DNA from: JAABUE01 sp037440925 | GTDB lineage: Bacteria > Chloroflexota > Anaerolineae > Anaerolineales > Villigracilaceae | Length of the DNA: 64,000 bases | Reading direction: 5' to 3' | Assembly: GCA_037440925.1 (NCBI GenBank) | Contig: JBBITF010000010.1 | Coordinates: forward strand, 1-64,000 | In this document: positions 41,926 to 50,686 of the stretch, piece by piece | Numbering within the stretch: position 1 is the stretch's first letter | Layout: each line of letters starts with the position of its first letter | Translations under genes and position numbers: made by a program | The notes under the pieces: model-generated | Told to the model about the DNA's origin: nothing | Databases searched by the model: none | The model's input: the letters and a program-made list of their open reading frames with translations, nothing else

Positions 41926-42507
41926 CTACTCATGAAATTCTTCTACCTGATAGACCAACACTTCCAGGTGTTTTTTCTGCCACAAGCCCGGCGAGGCGCC
42001 CATTTTGTAACACAGGTTGTCGAGAAAATCAGATGGGTCGGGAAGTTTCTGCCATACCTGCGGCAAGAAAGTGGCACGGCGAAACCCATCCCGCAAGATG
42101 ACGCCATCTATGCCTGGGCGCAATTTGGCAAGCAAGTCTTCGGGAGTAGTATAGTCCAACGGAACAGGCAAGGTGAGGCGGGAAATTTCGATTTCGATAT
42201 GCGGCAATTCGTCGCTTTGCACAGGCGGAAAACGAAAATCTTGCAAAGCAGCAGCGACGGCATGTTCGCATACATCCTCGGCCAACGGCTGGTAGGGCTC
42301 CAAAGCGCCAATACAGCCGCGCAAGTTGCCTCCAATTGTCAAGGTAACAAAAGAGGCTCCTTGTTCTCGCAAACGAGGCGGCAAGGAATCCAACGCCATT
42401 GGCTTGCGCTCCTGCCCACGCACAGCCGCTTCGAGCGCATCCCGCGCCAGACGCAGCAGGATTCGCTTTTCTTCTGGGGTAAGTTGTTCTTCTATCATCT
42501 GCCCCAT
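41926..42507 (-). CDS. AMMECR1-domain protein (AmmeMemoRadiSam system protein A-like)
   Basis: A 193-residue AMMECR1-fold protein. The signature LRGCIG is at residues 63-68, and the following EDVCEHAVAAALQDFRFPPV and KLPDPSDFLDNLCYKMGA are characteristic. In bacteria this domain is often encoded with a MEMO1-type protein and a radical-SAM enzyme; neither is adjacent here. The function is not established. It lies 22 bases after the flavin reductase gene on the same strand, so the two may be cotranscribed. Confidence 0.85.
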   Translation of the reverse strand: MGQMIEEQLTPEEKRILLRLARDALEAAVRGQERKPMALDSLPPRLREQGASFVTLTIGGNLRGCIGALEPYQPLAEDVCEHAVAAALQDFRFPPVQSDELPHIEIEISRLTLPVPLDYTTPEDLLAKLRPGIDGVILRDGFRRATFLPQVWQKLPDPSDFLDNLCYKMGASPGLWQKKHLEVLVYQVEEFHE

Positions 42508-42529
42508 CCTTTTCTTCCAAAGAACGGAT

Positions 42530-43042
42530 TTACTCTATCCAACGTCCATAGCGGCGCTGATGGTAGAGGAGCGGTTTGCCTTTCTTTCTCTGTTGCGCAG
42601 CCACGACTTCGGCCAGGAAGAGCGTGTTACTGCCGAGCGGGATGGTCTGTGTCACGCAGCAATCCAGCCAGGCCAGGCCGCCTTCAAGCAAAGGCGCCCC
42701 TGTTACCAACGTTTGCGTCTCTAAACCGGCCAGACGATCTTGCTCTTCTGTACCACGCCCCGCAAAGCGCTCGGAGATTTCCCGTTGGTCTTCCGCCAGA
42801 ATCGTGACCGCAAAAGCGCCCGCCAGAGAGACCAATCGGCGCGTTCGGCTGGCGGTCTGCAAGGAAATGATGACCAGCGGCGGCTGCAACGCAATGGATG
42901 TAAAAGAACTGACGGTCATGCCATGCCGTTCACCATGATATTGAGCGGTGACGACCGTCACGCCAGAAGACCAGGCGCGCATGGCCTGGCGAAGTTGTTC
43001 GGGGTCGAGAGAAGAATGGTATTCCATAGACACTTTCATCAT
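42530..43042 (-). CDS. Flavin reductase (FMN-binding)
   Basis: A 170-residue split-barrel flavoprotein of the flavin-reductase-like family. It has AWSSGVTVVTAQYHGERHGMTVSSFTSIALQPPLVIISL near the N terminus and FGRGTEEQ, CCVTQTIPLGSNTLFLAEV later. It uses NAD(P)H to reduce FMN or a related flavin. The start is uncertain; the ATG at 43042 is chosen, and the frame extends to a TTG at 43066. It is divergent from trmD. Confidence 0.85.
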   Translation of the reverse strand: MMKVSMEYHSSLDPEQLRQAMRAWSSGVTVVTAQYHGERHGMTVSSFTSIALQPPLVIISLQTASRTRRLVSLAGAFAVTILAEDQREISERFAGRGTEEQDRLAGLETQTLVTGAPLLEGGLAWLDCCVTQTIPLGSNTLFLAEVVAAQQRKKGKPLLYHQRRYGRWIE

Positions 43043-43097
43043 AGCGGGGAGCAGGTCAGGCGTCAAGTTAAAAATGGCGAAAAAAAATGCCTTCTTG

Positions 43098-43106
43098 TGC
43101 TAGAAT
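43098..43106 (+). promoter_or_regulatory. Extended -10 TGCTAGAAT six bases before trmD
   Basis: TGC followed by TAGAAT (43101-43106), then CAGGTC, then the ATG at 43113. The spacing predicts a leaderless trmD mRNA. Confidence 0.5.
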
Positions 43107-43112
43107 CAGGTC

Positions 43113-43874
43113 ATGCAGTTTGAAGTCTTCACCCTGCTGCCCGAAATCTTTCCCCCTTACCTGGAAAGCAGCATCCTCCAGCGCGCCCGCCAACGCGGTC
43201 TACTGACGATCAACATCCACAACATCCGAGACTACACGCACGACAAACATCATACCACCGACGATACACCCTATGGCGGCGGCGGCGGAATGGTGATGAA
43301 GGCGGAACCGGTCTTTGAGGCGGTCGAAACCGTCCTCGGATTAGACGCGCTTCATTCTCACCCCCGGCCTGTTCCCGTCATCTTGCTCGATCCTCAGGGA
43401 CGGGTTTTCCGTCAATCCATGGCCAACGAGTTATCTCATTACGAGAAGATTGCCCTGATTTGTGGGCGCTATGAGGGCGTGGATGAGCGCATCCGCCAAT
43501 ACCTGGCTACTGACGAAATTTCGATTGGCGATTATGTGCTGACCGGCGGCGAATTACCGGCCCTGGTAGTGATAGACGCCATCGCCCGATTGTTGCCCGG
43601 CGCGCTGGGCGATCCAGAGGGCGCCACCGACGACTCACATGCCACCGGTCTGCTGGAATACCCACACTACACCCGACCGCCTGTCTTCCGCGGCTGGGAG
43701 GTGCCTGAAATCTTGCTCTCTGGCGACCACGCCAAGGTAGCGCAATGGCGGCGCGAACAGTCTCTGCTCAGGACGCTAACGAGGAGGCCGGATTTGCTGG
43801 AAAAGGCGAATTTGACGGAGAAAGACCTGAAATTTTTGAAAAGTATCGAGGAAAAGGGCCGTATCGAAGATTAA
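43113..43874 (+). CDS. trmD: tRNA (guanine(37)-N1)-methyltransferase
   Basis: A 253-residue SPOUT enzyme that makes m1G37 in tRNAs to prevent +1 frameshifts. It has FTLLPEIFPPYLESSIL at the start, the knot motifs LIYGRYEGVDERI-type sequence (CGRYEGVDERIRQYLATDEISIGDYVLTGGE) and HYTRPPVFRGWEVPE. The usual ribosome-maturation neighbours (rimM, rplS) are not next to it. The length is normal. Confidence 0.96.
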   Translation: MQFEVFTLLPEIFPPYLESSILQRARQRGLLTINIHNIRDYTHDKHHTTDDTPYGGGGGMVMKAEPVFEAVETVLGLDALHSHPRPVPVILLDPQGRVFRQSMANELSHYEKIALICGRYEGVDERIRQYLATDEISIGDYVLTGGELPALVVIDAIARLLPGALGDPEGATDDSHATGLLEYPHYTRPPVFRGWEVPEILLSGDHAKVAQWRREQSLLRTLTRRPDLLEKANLTEKDLKFLKSIEEKGRIED

Positions 43875-43947
43875 GACAACCCTGTAGACGACGCACAGGG
43901 AAATCGAAACTGCGCTGCGTCGAAAGAATAAAAGTGAAGGAGATCTC

Positions 43948-45237
43948 ATGACCACACGCTTCGCCTATGGCAAGACTTTCCTGTTGGGTTTCGGTTTTCT
44001 GGGCATCAGCATCATCTGGCCGATTTTCAATCAGTATATCCCGCTCTTCTTGCAAGCGGGAAATCCAGAATTTGAACGGCAATTGCTGGCCGAGGGGCGC
44101 GCCATCCCTGAGATTGTCGGTTTTGGGCTGGCTCCCAGCTTGGCGCTGTTCATCATGACCTGGGACAACATCATCAATATCTTCGTGCAACCCTGGGTAG
44201 GCGCCAAAAGCGACCAGACGTGGAATCGCTTTGGCCGCCGCAAGCCCTGGATTTTGCTAGGCGCGCCAATTGCGCTGCTGGGGTTCGTGTTTATCCCGGT
44301 GGCGCAGTCGGTGCTGGCTATGGCTGTTTTCATCTTGATTACGAACTTTGGCATGGCATTGTTCCGCTCTCCAACGATTGCCTGGCTGGGCGACTTGTTT
44401 GAGCCAAATGACCGCAGCAAGGCCAATGGCGTGATCAATCTGATGGGCGGCGTGGGCGGCCTGCTGGCTTATTTTGGAGGCGGAGTGTTGTTCAACTCGT
44501 TTGGCCGCGAGGCGCCTTTCTTGGCGGGGGCAATGGCTATGGCGGTTGCGCTGGTTGTCGTCTTGCTCTTCGTGCGTGAACCAGGCCGGATCGAAGCGCA
44601 AGCGCAAGAGAAACAAGGGGGCGTGTTGGACAATTTGAAAGTCGTTTTTAGCAATCCAGATAAAAGCGGGGTGTTCGTCTTGCTGGGAATATTATTATGG
44701 TTCATGGCGTTCAATGCACTGGAGACGGGGCTTTCTTCCTTTGCGGTATTTTCGCTGGGGATGAAAGCCGGGACGGCCTCTATCTATGCCGGCCTGGTGA
44801 CGATTTCGTTTATCTTGTTCTCGGTGCCGGCCGGCTTGCTGGGGACGCGCTATGGGCGCGGGGCCACAATCCGCGCGGGGCTGGTGGGGCTGGCTACCGT
44901 CACGCTGGCCGGCTTTTTCATCATTCAAAGCGCCGTGACATTTGCCGTTGTCTTGGTGTTGGCCGGGTTTCTGTGGGCGATGGTGAACGTCAATAGCCTG
45001 CCGCTGGTGTATGACCATGGGGATGAGAAGCGCATCGGGGCTTTTACCGGCCTGTATTATTTTTCGTCACAGTTGGCAGCCGTTCTGGGACCAACCCTCG
45101 GCGGCATCCTGGTAGATGCGCTTGGAGACCAATACCGCTGGCTATGGTTGTTCAGTTTTGCCTTCATGGCGCTGGCGTTTATAGCCATGTTGGGCGTAAA
45201 ACAAACCAGACCCGAGGGGCAGGAGAAGGCCGGTTAA
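43948..45237 (+). CDS. Major facilitator superfamily transporter, SLC45-like
   Basis: A 429-residue carrier with 12 membrane helices. The cytoplasmic signature after helix 2 appears as VGAKSDQTWNRFGRRKPWILLG, and SPTIAWLGDLFEPNDRSKANGVINLMGG follows, resembling sugar/proton carriers related to SLC45 and GPH families. The substrate is unknown. AAGGAGAT lies 5 bases before the ATG. It is 73 bases after trmD, on the same strand. Confidence 0.85.
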   Translation: MTTRFAYGKTFLLGFGFLGISIIWPIFNQYIPLFLQAGNPEFERQLLAEGRAIPEIVGFGLAPSLALFIMTWDNIINIFVQPWVGAKSDQTWNRFGRRKPWILLGAPIALLGFVFIPVAQSVLAMAVFILITNFGMALFRSPTIAWLGDLFEPNDRSKANGVINLMGGVGGLLAYFGGGVLFNSFGREAPFLAGAMAMAVALVVVLLFVREPGRIEAQAQEKQGGVLDNLKVVFSNPDKSGVFVLLGILLWFMAFNALETGLSSFAVFSLGMKAGTASIYAGLVTISFILFSVPAGLLGTRYGRGATIRAGLVGLATVTLAGFFIIQSAVTFAVVLVLAGFLWAMVNVNSLPLVYDHGDEKRIGAFTGLYYFSSQLAAVLGPTLGGILVDALGDQYRWLWLFSFAFMALAFIAMLGVKQTRPEGQEKAG

Positions 45238-45329
45238 ACGGCAGCAGGCCGAGGGTTATTTGGAAGCGAACCGCTGCAAACCCAAGAGGAAGAGATTCAA
45301 TTTCTTTTGTCATATTGTTCAGGGCAGTC

Positions 45330-45358
45330 TTGTCGAACGGTGGATTAGATTGTATACT
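45330..45358 (+). promoter_or_regulatory. Promoter TTGTCG-17-TATACT upstream of the ABC operon
   Basis: TTGTCG (45330-45335), exactly 17 bases, TATACT (45353-45358). The start would be near 45365, leaving a leader of about 120 bases before the binding-protein gene. Confidence 0.55.
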
Positions 45359-45487
45359 TTATGCGTGAACATCCATGTTTGAGTAACCATGACGAGCGTA
45401 AAGGAGGTGGTTTTCTGAAACAAAATTGAACTATAGATTCCCTCGTGGTTATTCCCCAATTCAAACATTTCAAGAGGAGAAGTAAGA

Positions 45488-46528
45488 ATGCTTAAGAAAC
45501 TGTATTTTGTCCTGGCGCTGGTGATGGTCTTTGCGTTGGTCCTGCCGGCCTGCGCCCCCGCCGCCCCCGATTGCACAAAACAGGATGTGTTCTGCGTGGG
45601 CCTGGTAACCGATGTGGGCAAAATTGACGATAAATCCTTCAACCAGTCGGCCTGGGAAGGCGTGCAAAAGGCCAAGGAAGATGGCATTGCTACCGTCGTC
45701 CAATATATTGAGACGACTGACTCAAAAGATTACGATAAGAACATCTCTACCTTTGGCGACGCCGGTTACGATGTGATTGTGACGGTAGGCTTTGCCTTGG
45801 GCGAGGCCACCGATGCTGCGGCCGCTAAGTATCCCAACGTCAAGTTCATCGGCGTAGATCAGTTCCAGGCTGAGGATGTTCCCGGCGTAGCAGGGCTGAA
45901 TTTCCCCGAGGATCAGGCCGGCTTCCTGGTAGGCGCGCTGGCGGCCATGATGAGCAAGAGCCACAAGATTGGCTCGGTGCTTGGCACAGATGCCGTTCCT
46001 CCAGTATGGCGCTTTGGTGAGGGCTATCGAGCCGGTGCGGCTTATGCCGACCAGGAAATGGGCACCACCACCGAGGTGTTCGTGGTCTATCACAATGATG
46101 TTGGTTTCGACAAGACCTTCGTTGACCCCGAATGGGGCGCTGCGACCGCCAACTCGATGATTGACCAAGGTGCGGATGTCATCTTCGGCGCAGGCGGCAA
46201 GACCGGTAACGGCGCCGTCACCGCTGCTGCGCAGCGTGGTGTGTACGCGATCGGTGTTGACACCGACCAGTATTACACCCTGCCCGAGGCTGCCCCGCGC
46301 ATGCTTTCGAGCGCCATGAAACTCATCACGCCAGGCGTGTATGACCTGATCAAGATGGCGAAGGAAGGCTCCTTCCCGAGCGGCAACTACTTCGGCCAGG
46401 CGGGCTATGCCCCGTACCATGACCTGGAGAACGAAGTCCCGGCCGAGGTCAAGGCGAAGATGGACGAGATCGCCGCTGGCCTGTTAGACGGCAGCATCAC
46501 CACCAACGTCCCGCCTGTTAAACCGTAA
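45488..46528 (+). CDS. BMP-family nucleoside ABC transporter binding lipoprotein
   Basis: A 346-residue solute-binding lipoprotein. The signal peptide ends in LVLPAC (lipid Cys at 22). The mature protein matches the BMP/PnrA family: VGLVTDVGKIDDKSFNQSAWEGVQ, VTVGFALGEAT, FIGVDQFQAEDVPGVAGLNFPEDQAGFLVGALA, GKTGNGAVTAA. These bind purine nucleosides and related compounds. It is the first gene of an ABC operon. A hairpin after it would give it more expression than the downstream transport genes. Confidence 0.93.
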   Translation: MLKKLYFVLALVMVFALVLPACAPAAPDCTKQDVFCVGLVTDVGKIDDKSFNQSAWEGVQKAKEDGIATVVQYIETTDSKDYDKNISTFGDAGYDVIVTVGFALGEATDAAAAKYPNVKFIGVDQFQAEDVPGVAGLNFPEDQAGFLVGALAAMMSKSHKIGSVLGTDAVPPVWRFGEGYRAGAAYADQEMGTTTEVFVVYHNDVGFDKTFVDPEWGAATANSMIDQGADVIFGAGGKTGNGAVTAAAQRGVYAIGVDTDQYYTLPEAAPRMLSSAMKLITPGVYDLIKMAKEGSFPSGNYFGQAGYAPYHDLENEVPAEVKAKMDEIAAGLLDGSITTNVPPVKP

Positions 46529-46546
46529 GAACGATACTTGGTTCAG

Positions 46547-46579
46547 AAAGGGGAAAGGGTGAACGCCCTTTCCCCTTTT
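46547..46579 (+). terminator. Hairpin between the binding-protein gene and the permease gene
   Basis: A perfect 13-bp stem (AAAGGGGAAAGGG / CCCTTTCCCCTTT) with a 6-base loop, ending in a run of four T. It lies between the BMP gene stop and the first permease ATG. Confidence 0.6.
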
Positions 46580-46603
46580 CATCAGATTCTTAAGAGACAA
46601 ATT

Positions 46604-47743
46604 ATGGAATCAAACGAAGAGCAAGAAGCCAGGCGCGAATCCTCCTTCCAAAAACGCTTGAAATCAGCGGGCAGCGCCATGCTGGTTCCTGTACTGGCAG
46701 TGCTGACAGCCATGCTGGTCGGCGCAGTTGTGATCCTGATGGCGGGCGGCAACCCGCTCTACGCCTACCTGGGCTTGTTCCAGGGCGCATTTGGCTCGGC
46801 AAAAGCCTGGAGCGAGACGGCGGTATGGGCCACCCCGTATATTTTTGCCGGGCTGGCGGTGGCCCTGGCTTTCAAAGGCGGGCTGTTCAACATCGGCGCG
46901 GAAGGGCAATTGGCGCTTGGGGCGGTGGTGGCCGCCTGGATCGGCTATGCCTTGCCCGATATGCTCGAAATTTCTTTGCCTGCAATTATCCATCTTCCCT
47001 TGGCGATTATCCTGGGCGTGCTGGCTGGCGCGCTTTGGGCAGCCATTCCTGGCGCGCTGAAAGCCTACACGGGCGGGCATGAGGTCATCAACACCATCAT
47101 GATGAACTATATCGCCCTCAACATGGTCTCTTTCTTGCTGAATGGGCCAATGAAAGACAAGAATCCCAACAACGTGATTGCCAGGACGCCCGAAATTGCA
47201 GAAAGCGCGCGCATTCCTGTCATTTTCGAGGGCTTTCGCATTCATTGGGGCTTCGTGTTGGCACTGATTGTGGCTGCTATCGTCTGGTGGCTGCTTTGGA
47301 AAACTACGCTGGGGTTTGAAATCCGCACGGTGGGCGCCAACCCCGATGCGGCCAAGTACGCCGGCATCAACGTCAAGCGCACGATTATCCTGACGATGGC
47401 CATGTCTGGTTTGCTGGCGGGGATGGCCGGCGCCATCGAGGTAAGCGGGTTAAACTATCGTCATGAACTCGGCTTCTCGATTGGCTATGGCTTCGACGCT
47501 ATTGCTATCGCGCTGCTAGGGAAAACGCATCCGCTGGGAGTGGTGCTGGCCTCCATCTTATTTGCTGGAATGCGCAACGGGGGGACGCGCATGCAATTCC
47601 TGACTCAGATTCCGGTGGATGTCATTTCGGTCATTCAGGCGCTCATCCTGCTCTTTGTGGCTGCTGACGCGATCATCCGTTACATCTACCGCGTCCGCGC
47701 CCGTGAAGAACGCCTGGTGCTGACGCGCGGATGGGGAGGCTAG
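46604..47743 (+). CDS. ABC transporter permease (nucleoside type), first
   Basis: A 379-residue membrane protein of the branched-chain/BMP-type permease family, with about nine or ten membrane helices. It has PYIFAGLAVALAFKGGLFNIGAEGQLALGA and GHEVINTIMMNYIAL, typical of the NupP-like subunit. The ATG at 46604 follows the hairpin; the frame from 46538 would run through the hairpin and is rejected. It pairs with the next permease; the two stops and starts nearly touch. Confidence 0.92.
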   Translation: MESNEEQEARRESSFQKRLKSAGSAMLVPVLAVLTAMLVGAVVILMAGGNPLYAYLGLFQGAFGSAKAWSETAVWATPYIFAGLAVALAFKGGLFNIGAEGQLALGAVVAAWIGYALPDMLEISLPAIIHLPLAIILGVLAGALWAAIPGALKAYTGGHEVINTIMMNYIALNMVSFLLNGPMKDKNPNNVIARTPEIAESARIPVIFEGFRIHWGFVLALIVAAIVWWLLWKTTLGFEIRTVGANPDAAKYAGINVKRTIILTMAMSGLLAGMAGAIEVSGLNYRHELGFSIGYGFDAIAIALLGKTHPLGVVLASILFAGMRNGGTRMQFLTQIPVDVISVIQALILLFVAADAIIRYIYRVRAREERLVLTRGWGG

Positions 47744-47744
47744 C

Positions 47745-48815
47745 ATGGACTGGCGACGTTTTAGCGTCATTGCGCTGGTGATCATTATTCTGTTCAGCGT
47801 GGTGGTCTTGATTGGCAAAACCAAAGACACTCCCATCGTGATTATTACCAGTTTGTTGGCAACAACAATTGCGGTGGCTACGCCGCTAACGCTGGGGGCG
47901 CTTTCGGGCATCTTTTGCGAACGTTCGGGCGTAGTCAACATTGGCATCGAGGGGATGATGCTGGCAGCCGCTTTCTTTGGCTGGCTGGCGGCGATTTACA
48001 TGAATACGATTTTCAAAATCGCCCCTCTTCCTAGTTTGATTGCAGGAGTGGTTGCAGCCATTCTTACCGGCGGGTTGTTTGCCCTGCTCCATGCAATGCT
48101 TTCGATTACCTATAAAGTGGATCAGATCATTGGCGGGACAGTTATCAACATCCTGGCGGTAGGCATCACCGGCTTCATGAACCGGCAATTGTTCTTCGAG
48201 AAAGGCAGCATCTTCGGCGGGCAGGTACCTCATGCGCCGGGTGTTCTGCCGCGCATTCAAATCCCATTTCTGGCCGATATTCCTGTGATGGGACGCATCT
48301 TCGACCAACAGCCGCTGACCATAGCGGCCATCCTGCTGGTCATCGTGTCACACTATGTTCTCTTCCATACCCGCTGGGGGCTGCGCACTCGCGCAGTGGG
48401 AGAACATCCCAGGGCGGCAGATGCGGTAGGTATCAACGTCATTTTTATGCGCTATGCCAATGTCATCATTGGCGGCTTTTTAGCCGGCCTGGGCGGCGCT
48501 TACTTTACGCTCGAATCCGTCCCCTCCTTCGAGCCGCTGCTCACCAACGGACGCGGCTTCATTGCGCTGGCCGCCATGATCTTTGGAAACTGGTCGCCGT
48601 TTGGCGCCTGGGCCGCGGCTTTGGTCTTTGGGGCCTCGCAGGCTTTCCAAATCAAATTGCAACTCTTTCGCGAGGTCATCCCGGCGCAGTGGGCCTTTCT
48701 GCAAAACGCCTACATCGTCGGGCTGGCGCCCTATATTTTAACAATGCTGATTTTGACCGGCATCATCGGCAAAACCACTCCGCCGGCCGCAGACGGCGTG
48801 CCTTACGAGAAATAG
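47745..48815 (+). CDS. ABC transporter permease (nucleoside type), second
   Basis: A 356-residue membrane protein with about nine helices. GALSGIFCERSGVVNIGIEGMMLAAAFFGW is the conserved permease motif, and TRAVGEHPRAADAVGINV is the loop that contacts the ATPase. It starts 1 base after the first permease stop and ends 10 bases before the ATPase gene. Confidence 0.92.
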   Translation: MDWRRFSVIALVIIILFSVVVLIGKTKDTPIVIITSLLATTIAVATPLTLGALSGIFCERSGVVNIGIEGMMLAAAFFGWLAAIYMNTIFKIAPLPSLIAGVVAAILTGGLFALLHAMLSITYKVDQIIGGTVINILAVGITGFMNRQLFFEKGSIFGGQVPHAPGVLPRIQIPFLADIPVMGRIFDQQPLTIAAILLVIVSHYVLFHTRWGLRTRAVGEHPRAADAVGINVIFMRYANVIIGGFLAGLGGAYFTLESVPSFEPLLTNGRGFIALAAMIFGNWSPFGAWAAALVFGASQAFQIKLQLFREVIPAQWAFLQNAYIVGLAPYILTMLILTGIIGKTTPPAADGVPYEK

Positions 48816-48825
48816 GAGGACCCCC

Positions 48826-50343
48826 ATGACAGACAACAATATTGTCCTCCAGGCTAAAGGTATCACCAAGCGCTTCCCCGGCGTGCTGGCTAACGACAAG
48901 GTGGATTTCGACCTGAGGAAAGGTGAGATCCATGTGCTACTCGGCGAAAATGGCGCCGGCAAGACCACCCTGATGAACATCCTGTATGGGCTGTATCACC
49001 AGGACGAAGGCGAGATGCTGGTCAATGGGAAGCCCGTCAAGATCAAGGATCCGAACGACTCGATTGCGCAGGGCATCGGCATGGTGCACCAGCACTTCAT
49101 GCTCGTCCCGGTCTTCACCGTAGCCGAGAATGTCATGTTGGGCAATGAAACCACCCGAAACGGCTTTCTGGACCGCAAAACGGTCTCTGCCAAAGTAAGG
49201 GAACTCTCACACCAATACGGATTAGACGTTGATCCTGACGCTCTGGTTGGGCAATTGCCAGTTGGTATTCAGCAGCGGGTAGAGATTGTCAAAACCCTGT
49301 ACCGCAATGCACAAATCCTGATTCTGGACGAACCGACTGCCGTATTGACCCCGCAAGAAGCCGAGGAACTCTTTGTCATTATGCGGGGGCTGACCGAACG
49401 CGGCGTTTCCATCATCTTCATCACCCACAAACTCAAGGAAGTGCTGGCCATTGCCGACCGCATTACGGTCATGCGCGCCGGGCGTGTGGTCGGCACCGTC
49501 ACCCCCAAAGAAATGACCGAAGCCAAACTTGCCTCCATGATGGTAGGGCGCGAGGTCATCCTCAAAGTGGAAAAAGGCCAGGCCAAACCGAAGCAAGAAG
49601 TCCTCAAGGTGGAAAACTTGCACGTGTTGGATGAGCGCGGCCTGGAAACGGTACGCGGCGTTTCCTTCGAGGTGCGCGCCGGGGAAGTGCTGGGCATTGC
49701 CGGCGTGCAAGGCAACGGTCAAACACAACTGGCGGAGGCGCTGACCGGCCTACGGCCTGTCAAAAGCGGAAAAGTCATCATCAACGGCCAAGATATGACC
49801 GGCAAACCGCCGCGCCCGATCATCGAATCTGGCATGGCTCACATTCCCGAAGACCGCCAACGGCATGGCCTGGTGCTGAGCGATACCATAGTAGATAACA
49901 TGGTGTTATGCAATTACTACCGCCCGCCCTTTGCCAAAGGGATGGTCTTGCAGCAAGAAGCCATGGATGCCTATGCCCGCAAACTCATCCAGGACTTCGA
50001 CGTGCGCACGCCTTCTCCCTTTGTACCCACTTCCAAGTTATCGGGCGGTAATCAACAAAAAGTGATTGTAGCGCGCGAACTCAGCCGGGACGTAAAACTG
50101 CTCATCGCCTCCCAGCCTACGCGCGGCCTGGACGTTGGCTCTATCGAATACATCCACAAAGAAATTGTTCTCATGCGCGACCGCGGAGTTGGCGTGTTGC
50201 TCATCTCGGCTGAACTGGATGAGATCATGGCGCTTTCGGATCGTATTGCCGTCATGTATCGCGGGCAGATCGTTGCCACCGTAGACAGTAGGGCCGCTAC
50301 CCGTGAAAAACTCGGCCTCTGGATGGCCGGCGCGCACGCTTGA
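48826..50343 (+). CDS. ABC transporter ATP-binding protein, tandem domain (nucleoside type)
   Basis: A 505-residue protein with two ABC ATPase domains. Domain 1 has Walker A GENGAGKTTLMN and Walker B LILDEPTAVLTP. Domain 2 has a weaker Walker A (GVQGNGQTQL), the signature LSGGNQQKVIVAREL and RDVKLLIASQPTRGLD, in which the usual Walker B is altered. This asymmetry is normal for RbsA/NupO-type proteins. AGGAGGACC precedes the ATG. It completes the transporter with a strong terminator after it. Confidence 0.93.
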   Translation: MTDNNIVLQAKGITKRFPGVLANDKVDFDLRKGEIHVLLGENGAGKTTLMNILYGLYHQDEGEMLVNGKPVKIKDPNDSIAQGIGMVHQHFMLVPVFTVAENVMLGNETTRNGFLDRKTVSAKVRELSHQYGLDVDPDALVGQLPVGIQQRVEIVKTLYRNAQILILDEPTAVLTPQEAEELFVIMRGLTERGVSIIFITHKLKEVLAIADRITVMRAGRVVGTVTPKEMTEAKLASMMVGREVILKVEKGQAKPKQEVLKVENLHVLDERGLETVRGVSFEVRAGEVLGIAGVQGNGQTQLAEALTGLRPVKSGKVIINGQDMTGKPPRPIIESGMAHIPEDRQRHGLVLSDTIVDNMVLCNYYRPPFAKGMVLQQEAMDAYARKLIQDFDVRTPSPFVPTSKLSGGNQQKVIVARELSRDVKLLIASQPTRGLDVGSIEYIHKEIVLMRDRGVGVLLISAELDEIMALSDRIAVMYRGQIVATVDSRAATREKLGLWMAGAHA

Positions 50344-50365
50344 AATCTGATTTGAAACTGGTTGT

Positions 50366-50403
50366 CGGTAGGGCAAGATTTCATCTTGCTCTACCGTTTT
50401 TTT
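50366..50403 (+). terminator. Rho-independent terminator of the ABC operon
   Basis: A hairpin CGGTAGGGCAAGA / TCTTGCTCTACCG (a G-T pair inside, 5-base loop) followed by seven T residues, 23 bases after the ATPase stop. Confidence 0.8.
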
Positions 50404-50453
50404 AGGAAAGGGGGGGGTATGGCAAGCGAGAAGTATTAATGTAAAATATGTTG

Positions 50454-50624
50454 GTAACTATTCAGGCATCGCTAGCCTGGAAAGTACCCAGAATGGGTAT
50501 TGCCAAATCCAGGCCGAACTGGACAAAATTACGTTGTAAACCGTTGGATTTGGCAATCCAACGGAGCAATAGGGCAATTTTCAAGTCTTCCCCGACAGGC
50601 TGTTAGGGCCTGCTGAATAGTTAC
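50454..50624. mobile_element. Non-autonomous element with GTAACTATTCAG inverted ends
   Basis: Perfect 12-bp inverted repeats GTAACTATTCAG (50454-50465) and CTGAATAGTTAC (50613-50624) enclose 147 bases with no coding capacity. Inside are a 10-bp palindrome (50541-50564) and a 24-base segment (50479-50502) also found at 13686-13709. No clear target-site duplication is seen by eye. It resembles a miniature inverted-repeat element. Confidence 0.6.
50541..50564. repeat. Small palindrome CCGTTGGATT-TGGC-AATCCAACGG
   Basis: A perfect 10-bp stem with a 4-base loop, with the same core as 29019-29040 but different, still complementary, outer bases. Confidence 0.5.
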
Positions 50625-50686
50625 ATAATGTTGTTAAAACCTCCCAAAGGTTTTCAGTTGTTCTTCATAGAGAAGAGGAGATCGCC

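Larger units (their letters stand above)
50344..50686. other. Intergenic region with terminator and a 171-bp inverted-repeat element
   Basis: There is no gene. After the ABC terminator comes a 171-bp element bounded by 12-bp inverted repeats (50454-50624). The last 60 bases hold the leader and ribosome site of the first FW lipoprotein. Confidence 0.6.
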
